64,000 nucleotides of DNA. Source: Owenia fusiformis. Its lineage: Eukaryota; Annelida; Polychaeta; Sabellida; Oweniidae. The DNA is taken from the NCBI GenBank assembly GCA_903813345.2, contig CAIIXF020000011.1, positions 4,738,571 through 4,802,570 of the forward strand. Reading direction: 5' to 3'. The notes under the pieces are model-generated. The model worked only from the letters and a program-made list of their open reading frames with translations, searched no databases and was not told the origin of the DNA. The translations under genes and the position numbers were made by a program. The number at the start of each line of letters is the position of its first letter. Within the stretch, counting starts at the first letter, position 1. This document shows, piece by piece, positions 54,961-64,000 of this stretch.

Positions 54961-55940
54961 TTATTTTCAAGTTTTATTTTCACGCTTTTCTGATCAAGAT
55001 CAAATTATGTTTTATATATGGATAAAAAGAACAGTCTTTTGCCAGCATTGCAGTTTTTATGTTATGCAAAAATGTGTCCTAGTTTTTGTGTAAGATTGGT
55101 TTAAATAACTAGTGTAAACGTGTGATTTTATTTAATTCCCGGCCGCCTGGCACACATGATTTCAGTTCTTATTTACTAATGTTCTTTCTCATTAAATACA
55201 GAGAAGAGTATTTGTCCATAAATTATAATAATTATTTATATTAAATTAAGGGTGAATTGAGCTTTTAAACGGTGTATTAAACTTTGAATTTGATCTCATA
55301 CTTTAGGAGATATTGTAATTTAAAAAAAGTGATTCTCAGTCAAGTTTAATATTTCTGATGGCATTCGGCCGACACTTTTTCCACGTTGTAAATTGATTGA
55401 CAGGCTAGCGCTAGGTTTATTAGTCTTTGATGTGACAGGTATTTTGACATTGTAGCAAGCTTACAAACCTGTTGTCATAGTTGCATTTCCTTATATGGAA
55501 ATAGATTGTCAAAAATATAAACGTTCTCACGATCGTTCAACGATCAGTCTAGTTTTGAATCGTTGAAGAGTAAGGAGGTGCGATCGCATTTTGGAATTAT
55601 AACAAAATTGTATCATTTGGATTTATAACAGATTCGTAACAGATTGTGGATTTATATTGCTGTATTGAGTAACGTCAGCTATTTGTGCTATTAGAGATTT
55701 TACATTTTGGCATGCCATCTCCTGAACTAAGGTAAACTAAGATCATGTGATCATTTATATCCAATCAGAATGCATTTCTGCCACATAGTGATAGCATAGT
55801 GATCCAAAGCTAAACCAAGGTGTAGGAAGGGTTTATATTATCATATAGAAGGGGTGTACTCTTCTGATTGGCCATAGTTGACATGCATGTTTGCAAACTT
55901 AGTACTGGTATCCTGACAAAATGAATTCATACTACACTGA
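54961..55940. other. No gene seen
   Basis: AT-rich. It contains a 28-bp stretch (55690-55717) exactly inverted at 63415-63442, and an ACGATCGTTCAACGATC dyad near 55528-55545. Confidence 0.45.
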
Positions 55941-55944
55941 TTGC

Positions 55945-56035
55945 CTGTGTCACATTTGCTCCGTTTGTTCAAAATTGTATTCAATTTTGAACAAAATACT
56001 CAATCGGCAGGGCGCCGTAGTGAAAATCGGAGCAA
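55945..56035. repeat. Palindromic MITE, copy 4 (left arm shortened)
   Basis: GTGTCACATTTGCTCCG, TTGTTCAAAATTG and its inverse, then ACTCAATCGGCAGGGCGCCG and GAAAATCGGAGCAA. The left arm lacks the GGCGCC segment. Confidence 0.7.
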
Positions 56036-56574
56036 TTGGTATTACTTGTACACAGTGCATACCAATAGCCCATTTCAGTATTGCAATTTCTAAGAATGGT
56101 TTACACATTTTATAAAGAAGGGTTTCCAAAATGCTCCATCATGGAATACCATGACCCTCTCTTCTTGCATCATAGACACAGACATGATTTTAGATGCGAT
56201 GTTTATCAGAATTCTGATTTTCATTTGAAAATGATCTGACGTCTACCAATATAACTTGGCGGGAGCGTTCAGAGTACTTTCTTGATAACTAAAAATAAAT
56301 GCCACTGTCACAGGAACTCTGCATTAAATGTAAATCCATTGAATATTAATCCGTATGCTTAAAGTTAAGTTACGAAGATCAGATTCTTTATTACACTTGA
56401 TATTCAAAATCTAAGTAAACCTCTTATTTTGAAGAACCAACTATCCATCATATTACTCAGATTGGATTAATCAATATTCTCATAGTCTCTCTTGTTTGTA
56501 TGATTGTTCAGTATAAATCAAACATCTTAAACATCTCAAACGTCATATTTTCTCCTTTCTTCAGGGTGTATAAA

Positions 56575-57480
56575 CTAACAGTTCTCCAGTGTGGGTTAAG
56601 GAAGTAGTTATCAGAAATTTACACAAAACAGTAAATGAAAAAACACGTGGATATTCGATTTTTTAAAAACTGAATAGAGTTCTGTTTTGCCCATCAATCA
56701 GTTTTACTACTACTCATTTACATGACCAGGATCACAATGAACGTGCTGAGAATGACTCTAAACATCATGTGAGACTTTGTTGTGACTGAAGTTGTGACTG
56801 AAAAATGCTTAAAAAGTTTACCTTTAAAAATGTCGCCATACAGAATGTTCGGAATTATTCAAAAAATGTGCCATATATATTGCTCTAAATCATACGAGCT
56901 TCGAAATTTTGAAAAGTTGATGAAACAAAAAGTGTGAGCATAAAAAGAAAATGGATTGCTTTCTAAATCAGTTTACTCATTTTTTCTATTTCCTCCTATC
57001 ATTTCAAATAATATATTTGGCACACTTTCTGAAAAATGCAATAGATTCTGTTTGGTGACCTTTCCAAAAGTCCAACTTTTAACTGTTTTAGTCACATTTT
57101 CTGAGTCACACTCCTGTGTATATACTTTCTCCAGTATGTATGAACCGAAACTAGGTTCATTTCCCATGTGCCTAAACCAATATTTTATATTTTTATTCAC
57201 CAATGTTTCAGAATCAATATATTGTATGAAGAGACATTACGTTATATCTCCAGTATGAACATGTATATGAACCAACACGCCTGTGTATATACTTTCTCCA
57301 GTATGTATGAACAAATATCATGTACATGTACTCCATTGTTTATGAACACACATTTTGTATCAACAAATAATATGTAGTTTCTCCAGTGTGTATGAACGCA
57401 GATGTTTTACGTTTTCTAGTTTGTATGAACAAATATTTTGTTTATTCATCAATGTTCATGCATGAACCAACACATTTTAA
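56575..57480 (-). pseudogene. Degenerate C2H2 zinc-finger array
   Basis: On the minus strand, remnants of the finger linker (canonical HTGEKPY) recur: RSYTLEKL at about 57377-57400, HTGE-like copies at about 57293 and 57243, SYILEKVYTQECD at about 57105-57145, and HTGELL near 56590. Two sit 84 bp apart (57293 and 57377) and others near multiples of 84, the period of C2H2 finger repeats (28 codons). Most zinc-binding Cys/His residues and the frame are lost. A dead or heavily decayed gene. Confidence 0.55.
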
Positions 57481-57670
57481 TTTGCATATGGAACCCAATG
57501 GTTAATTATAAGTACCGTATTTCCAAGTAATATTTTTTAGAAATGTGTCTGTTTGTGTAATTTAGTCAATAAACGAACTATAATTGTCTGTAATAATAGA
57601 AAAATTCATAGTGATTTATTGGGCGTTTTGGTAAAGCCTTTGGTTTGTAATGGGAAGATTGTCTTTATCA

Positions 57671-58503
57671 CTACTACTTTTTTCAAGGCCTGACTGCGTC
57701 GCTAACATGCTAAATATAAGAGTTAGCTGACGTTTGGGAGTCTGACTTACATTCTAAAGGTTAGAACCCGAATCTTAATGAAACCATATCACCTTTGTTG
57801 CGTCGATGATGATGCATAAACATAGCATTTGATAGAAATTAGCGTAAATGCTTTTCCGACTTTTTCATTTTTCATCAATGTTGACTTCCGGGAAGGCGTT
57901 GTAGTTATCACGAAATAACGCATTGACCCTTGAACTTTACTTTGTTGACGTGTCAACCAAGCATGTCTGGTGTGAAAATTAAAAGAATATAAGGCAATGT
58001 TCTACATCCGCCAAGCTAAGTGAAGTAGTCAATATTTAAAATTACCAATTTCAAGTGAAGTACGCAACGAACGAAACTGCGTGATCTACACTCCCACTAT
58101 TGGTCTGAATGAAATGCTACGTAGAAATATGAGCCGTCTGCTGTATTAGTCGATTAATAGAGTAAGACCTGTTGGTGATGCTTTATAATTTAGACCAAAA
58201 CATTGAAGAACAAACGAACCTGTAAATCGTGAAAACAACGAACAAATATTCGGTTTTCACATATGTTCGGTAATTTTTCGTATTGAAACTTCCGGAACTT
58301 ACAAGGAAATCATTCATTTTCTCGATCCATGATTTACCTCTTGGATGTTGTGGCAAATGCTCCATGGTTGACGGAACAAAGGTGATATGGTTTCATTAAG
58401 ATTCGGGTTCTAACCTTTAGAATGTAAGTCAGACTCCCAAACGTCAGCTAACTCTTATATTTAGCATGTTAGCGACGCAGTCAGGCCTTGAAAAAAGTAG
58501 TAG
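57671..58503. repeat. TIR element, ~0.83 kb
   Basis: CTACTACTTTTTTCAAGGCC and the ~130 bp that follow are inverted at 58376-58503. The interior includes short frames only (one minus-strand frame of 60 codons, not recognised). Confidence 0.75.
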
Positions 58504-60710
58504 AACTGTTCTGCATGGGGTCTTTTGCATAGTGATAAGTTATATACTATTCTAGTATATTTACTACCAATGTCTAGGTTTTATTCAAGGAACTGGCTCC
58601 ACTGAGTGTGTATTCAAATGTTGTGCTTATAAAATGTAGACTCCTATACTACCTTATGAATGAAAATAAACTCTTCCAAAAGTGATAGGACCCTAGTGCA
58701 CCCATGCCATCGCAAGGACCTTAGTAGTCCATGGTATGGCTCATAGATATTACAAATCCGTGGCACCATATATGCATAACGACATTTGAACCGATATTTA
58801 GGGAGGGGCATATGTCCTTATGCTTTTAAAATGCCATTTGGTAAAAAATATTAAGGCTTTCGGGTCGCATTATGTCTGTCATCACAAGAGGTCAAAAAAC
58901 GTGAAACTTTTCATGCGCATTTTAGTGCATTTTATGAGACTCAAATTGTAAATCGAAACTTATATATAATTTAAAGGATTAGGATTACATAGAAATATAA
59001 TACTATTTTAACGTAAATGTCATTTTTCAATTAGTGCATTGCACTAGGGTACTTTTCAACGTTTTATTATTTAGAAAAAAATAAGACAGAGCAGATGTGA
59101 CCAAATTATGCGAAAAATTCAGAAAATCTATAATTAGTAACATATTAGTTTTGTACTTATAGAAACAATATATTCACGGAAATATTTCTTGCGTTTTCAA
59201 GGGTCAAACAACGGATTATTGTTAATGATATTCAAAACGTAATCAAATAAAAATATAAAGGATGTATCATTTAAATAATTAATCTAATTTTGGTATTGGA
59301 ATGTTTACATTTTTAAACTAGATGATTTGCATCGAGGAATAAAGAAGGCGCAGTCAAATGCGTCGCAAATATCTTAGTGTCACAATGCTGTGCTCCCGCA
59401 ATAAAATAACCATGCAATGTTGTAAGAAAGTAAACATTGAATGCATTATAATATATTTCAGTTTTAATTATCGATTGTTTTATAAATGAGAACGCCAGAA
59501 TGATTGATTAAGAAACCAGAAATCAACTTTCGTGGTTGACGAGTGACTATATTCAGGACGATTTGATGCAGTAGAGCAAGATTTGTGAAATTCAAGATAG
59601 TAATTTAGTTTTTTGAACTGTCCCTTGCGAAGACAAGATTTAGTTTTTGTTTCGATCATAACTTGACAAATGTTCGTTCTATTCTAAATGTAAATTTATA
59701 AGTGAGAGCCATACTGTCATTAATAAGAACCAGAAACCAACCTTCTTGATGGATGAGTGACATCGTTAGAGACGATTTCATTCAGCAGGGCGAGATTGTG
59801 AATTATACGAAATTAAAGGTACTCATTTATATTTTATTTCATTGACTATCTATATTTTATCATCTGTGTTCACGATATGTATCGTTGTTCCAAGGTGTGA
59901 CCCTATCAATCATATCAACTCACCCATCGCGTGCAAAGTCCCGATTGGAATTGGGAGAAATTTATAGTGTTGCACACATCCAATCTTTCAGACGAGCCTC
60001 CGATATTTAAAGACGACATCGAATCATTTTTTGTAAGACCGGTTCTCTCAATTTTTTCAGCAATCCAACATCTCTCGTTTCCGATCTTTCCATTCGAGTT
60101 TTAGGAAGCCATACTTCATTTTATAATTTGTAACTTTTTATCAAATCAGGCATTATTCATTTGTGCACAAACTCTATGTCGCCAAAGCCATGCGAATTGC
60201 ACTTTTACGAATTGTTGTGAGTGTTGTAAGATACATTTTCCTTTCACGTTGTATATTGATTTGGGATAGTTGGATTTTCTTTCCATTTGGCAATGAGATC
60301 TTAGACATTTCATTTTCCTGCTATGTTTTGTCATTTTTGGTCTTTCGCATTTGGCACTCGTGCGTTCATATTCATGACATTTTGGATAGAATTTGGGACA
60401 AAATGGCTACTCCCAGGCTATATCTCTTTTGTCTTTATATCGGGTATTGCTAGAAAAACTAGTTTCTGGGTGAAATTATATGTCACATATGAAGGAGGTA
60501 ATTTAATTTATACTTGAATACCATGTATTACTCATTTCTGAGTAAATTTTATGCTGAAGAAGTAGTGAAGAAGTTCAATATCATTGTTAATGTTTTATGT
60601 GGAGTGGTAGTCATTGTCCCTGGGTCGTTGCTAATTGTGAGTACTATCCATACACTTTATTTTAGGGGAGTACAAGTTTCTTTTAACTTCATTCTATATT
60701 CTGTATAATC
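58504..60710. other. No gene seen; one diverged direct duplication
   Basis: 59480-59600 and about 59700-59820 are a diverged direct pair (AACCAGAAA, GACGATTT, GCAGAGCAAGAT-type blocks). The short frames at 60163-60708 lack recognisable domains. Confidence 0.4.
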
Positions 60711-61255
60711 ACTGCTACCCACCTAGTTACACAGACGTATCGTCAGTATATCATGGCGGAACTACTTCCGGGACTAGGTTTCGGTAAGATTTTTTTATTT
60801 CCCGATTTACACCTACTTATAAGTCACGTTGTGGATAATAATTTGCCTCGAAGTTAAGGAAGATAGTCTTGTTTGAGAATGTGTCGATGGTTTTAGGTTT
60901 TATATGTTAACAAAGGCACAATTCAGGTATTTAGTCCCTCGCTTTTGTTACACTGACGAACGACCAATATCAGTGTAATATTGGCAATATTAATGCCGGT
61001 CGTCGGTGTAACAAAAGCGAGGGACTAAATCTGTGAAATGCGTCTTCGTTAACATACCAAACCTAAAACCATCGACACATTCTCAAACTAGATTATCTCC
61101 CATAACTTCGAGCCAAATTATAATCCACATCGTGACTTATAAGTAGATGTAAATCGAGAAATAAAAATATCTTACCAAATTCAAATCCCGGAAGTAGTTC
61201 AGCCATGATACACTGACGATACGTCTGTGTAACTAGGTGGGTAGTAGTGATAATA
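60711..61255. repeat. Near-perfect ~545-bp palindrome
   Basis: Starts ATCACTGCTACCCACCTAGT and ends with the inverse. The arms are ~255 bp around a short centre near 60980. Each arm holds ATGGCGGAACTACTTCCGGG-like sequence followed by a GTAAGAT donor-like motif. Confidence 0.85.
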
Positions 61256-61367
61256 TTTGAAATTTTATAAAAGGTATTCCTTTCAAATAGTGCACTCTGT
61301 GATGCTATATTGTTTTTTTTATGTGAGGCGCATCCTATAACGTTTGATTAATCCAAGTTTTTATGTG

Positions 61368-61720
61368 CACGCGGTCCTAACTTCGACCGTTAATTTGAAT
61401 TTTTGACCTACCGGATGTTTGAAAATCAAGGATTATGAGTCTCATTCTGGACCGTTTTTCTTCAAACTTGTTCCATTCAAAGCATAACAAAAATCCCTTT
61501 CTGATGGTACATTATTACTTCCGACAGCTGGGGACCAAAACGCTGCGTGAACGAGGGACTCTTTACAATCAAGTAATGCACCGACAGAAAGGCAATTTTG
61601 TTTTGCTTTTAATGGTATAAGTTTGAAGAAAAACGGTGCAGTATGAGACTCACAATCCTTGATTTTCAAGCACCTGGTAGGTCAAAAATTCAAATTAACG
61701 GTCGAAGTTAGTACCGCGTG
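61368..61720. repeat. Foldback MITE, ~0.35 kb
   Basis: CACGCGGTCCTAACTTCGAC and about 125 bp beyond are inverted at 61593-61720. Non-coding. Confidence 0.8.
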
Positions 61721-62321
61721 ATGTGGAGTATGAGGTTTTTTGAGTGCATTTTATACAGTACCACATAATAAGCGAGGAATATACTATACTGAAGAAGTTG
61801 TTATATCAGTTACGATTTATATGTGAGGTATTCGTGTTTGTGAGTATATTCATGAGGCTATTATGTTTTTGATTTTTCATGTGAGATGTTACTTTTTTGC
61901 GAATGCATTATGTTAGGCAATATTACCTGTGATTTATAAACGAATTATTAGTTCTATATAAGAGCTTTCATGAGAGGATTGGTTTATGCGAGTGAATCCA
62001 AATGCTATAGTCACTGATTTTTATTTGAGGTATTTTGTTTTGTTTAATGAACAGTGTTCCTTTTTGTAAAATAATTTCTGGATTTTGCGACCGTTTAAGT
62101 TTATGTACTCGAGATGCTGAAGGATGTGGGGATTATTTTAGGCATTGTCAATTAAATTGCTAAAACTGAAGGCTTTAGGTTTGCAGTGGGATGCTGACCC
62201 TTTTAAACGTTAAACGAATTATAATATCTATCTCAAAGCATTAAGACCAAATTCTAAATATTGTATATCTAATATACTATTAGTATTGTTATGAGTATTG
62301 GCTCACAATTTGTATTTTTAT

Positions 62322-62657
62322 TCAATTTGTGTTGTAATGACTCGAGTATAATGAGGTGCTACTTGGTGTAATGGTCTGGGAATGATGTTTATACTTAGCT
62401 CGTGGGTCGGGAGGGGTTGATAGACGTTTGACTTTGGGATTGCTAGTGTTTCTTATGTCACCACCAAGAGTGGTATGACATATTGTTATAGTTTCCAACA
62501 TAAAGTCCATTGACAGTACATATTCGGCGTTCGGTGTATGTAACGAATATGCGTTGGCATTTTGCATGTTAATGCTTTGATATTCCCTTATATTAGTATA
62601 CTCTTGAACACATTCCATTTGTTGCTGTGCCTTTTCCATTTCCACTTGTGCGTTCAT
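62322..62657 (-). CDS. Unassigned 111-codon ORF
   Basis: It opens at the ATG at 62657-62655 and closes at 62322-62324. The start is polar and helix-like, rich in Gln, Glu and Met (MNAQVEMEKAQQQMEC); the end is Ser/Thr/Tyr-rich with KHHSQTITPSSTSLYSSHY. No domain is recognised and no splice site is obvious. It could be a small gene, an exon, part of a mobile element, or a chance frame. Confidence 0.25.
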   Translation of the reverse strand: MNAQVEMEKAQQQMECVQEYTNIREYQSINMQNANAYSLHTPNAEYVLSMDFMLETITICHTTLGGDIRNTSNPKVKRLSTPPDPRAKYKHHSQTITPSSTSLYSSHYNTN

Positions 62658-62659
62658 GT

Positions 62660-64000
62660 TTTGTTACTTCAGAATTCTGATTTTTTATTAATGTGTAACA
62701 AACAGTATAATATAACAACAATTATATTTGTCACTGCGATGCATTACATCGATTCATTTTTACATTATTGCCGACATTTCTCAAAGATCCATGTAGTCAA
62801 ATGTTGAAGATATGGTCCTTATATAAGCAACCAATTCATGTTCAACCATATGCAACAATTTTCAATCGCAGACGGTATTAGACAAGGAAGAACAACGAGT
62901 CTCCCTTTATTGGCAATTGACCCCTGAATACGGCTGTCCATATCTCAAAATGTATTACTACTAATTTAGTAAAAAACTGACATATTATAACCATATGTTA
63001 TTCACAGGTAATAAAGGTGCCAATATATTGATTGCTTCACTAATATCTCCAAAACGACATAAAATGTTGAAACCTTGATTTTTTATATATAAGGTATTTC
63101 AAGGAACACATACCGCAAAATTATAGCCAAGAAACTTGATGTATATATTAAAAATATTTTCATGTGATCTTCTTTTAATGTTTGTACTTTAAATTATGAA
63201 AAAAATACGAAAAACGTTTTACACGTTTTTTGACCCCTGATAATGACATGCATTATTCGGCCTAAAAGCCCGCCGTATTTATCATGGCTATACAAAAATA
63301 AAACGCGGGACACATGTAGGTATCTAAATATAAGCTCAAATATCATTATGCAGATATGGTGCCACCAACTCCTTAATTAGACGTCCTAGAAATTTCATAC
63401 CGTGGACTATAGGTTGGCATGCCAAAATGTAAAATCTCTAATGATGGTGTTATAGTGTGGATTTATAACGAACTTGAACTGGATATATGTTACACGGAGA
63501 TGCGTTGTCATACTGAAAGTCGTTCAGTGCTGTTGTGAACATGTATTATGCATAAGGTAATTATAACAAAGCCTTGTTATTTGATCTTTAAATTCACTAT
63601 CTGTTAGATCTGTAAAGTGAAGTCAGAGTGAGAGAATCTAGTTAACATAACCGTTTTAATTCCACTTTGCAATCCAAGAGGGATACGGGAAATAAGTTCA
63701 AATTCATATCCTTTCCTTCATTCAATCTTTTACATTCCATTCTTTGTGAAACGTTCCACCTGCCATTTGTTATTTCTAATCCTTTATTCCCCTTTCTCCG
63801 TTCTATCACTTTTTAAACAGTTCACACATTTATTATTTTCTTATCTTTTATTCTCAGTATTTCTGTCAACTTGTCAATTATTTCAATTTCATTCACAATC
63901 AACAATCAGAAATGCAAGCTGACAGAGAATTATGAAATAGGTATATGCTGTACTAAACTTCCTGGATCGGAGAACTTATAAAAATATATGGTGTGTCGTG
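62660..64000. other. No gene seen
   Basis: AT-rich sequence with no recognisable coding exon. It holds the 63415-63442 copy of the 28-bp inverted match with 55690-55717. Confidence 0.4.

Noticed and set aside
58183-58365. 60-codon minus-strand frame with a donor-like site (MEHLPQHPRGK)
   Set aside because: It lies inside a TIR element and resembles no known family; start plus donor is weak evidence alone.
60163-60708. Overlapping hydrophobic plus-strand frames
   Set aside because: Three overlapping registers of AT-rich sequence, no motif and no splice context.

Overview
The window is nuclear DNA from an animal, most likely a marine invertebrate. I cannot name the phylum. It is AT-rich and intron-rich, has GT-AG introns of up to about 15.7 kb, and is packed with transposable elements: a chromodomain Ty3/gypsy element, decayed mariner elements, foldback/TIR elements, palindromic MITEs and a tRNA-derived SINE. 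There is no bacterial-style gene organisation and no CRISPR array.

Genes. On the minus strand I reconstruct twelve phase-compatible exons between 53991 and 29159. They encode a secreted-type cysteine-rich protein: a VWC-like domain on two exons, then four antistasin-like domain exons alternating with four small three- or four-cysteine linker exons, then a lustrin/WAP-like plus VWC/pacifastin-like exon, then a terminal VWC-like exon with the stop. A second, paralogous gene begins at 4422 on the same strand. It has a signal-peptide exon and a VWC exon homologous to the one at 53847-53991, and it continues off the left edge. The two genes therefore form a head-to-tail cluster. The VWC exon of the long gene is one base shorter than its paralogue and is frameshifted, so that gene may be damaged at its 5' end. 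No signal-peptide exon for it was found.

Layout. 82-4010 is a foldback/TIR element ending exactly at the exon 2 splice donor of the left gene. 4010-4422 holds that gene's first two exons. 5101-7855 (minus) is a degenerate rhodopsin-class GPCR gene split by a dead mariner (5623-7332). 7824-8416 has two copies of a palindromic MITE. 9961-13060 is a complex foldback repeat carrying a mariner remnant. 13070-25825 is a palindromic repeat split by an 11.9 kb Ty3/gypsy element with an intact gag-pol frame and LTRs in which I see no difference. 25830-29150 is repeats without genes. 29159-36105 holds nine exons. 36341-51668 is a giant inverted-repeat complex lying in one intron, with 180 bp and 300 bp tandem arrays and tRNA-like units. 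51787-53991 holds three exons plus a duplicated exon broken by a 640 bp TIR element. 54000-64000 has a SINE, a degenerate C2H2 zinc-finger array, several palindromic MITEs and one unassigned ORF.

The strongest unusual signals are: the phase-locked alternating exon module; a 22-bp-periodic array of AGGTCA motifs in the retroelement leader; a tandemly multiplied splice acceptor (36091-36262); a transposon terminus that coincides with a splice donor (4009/4010); and the nested palindrome.
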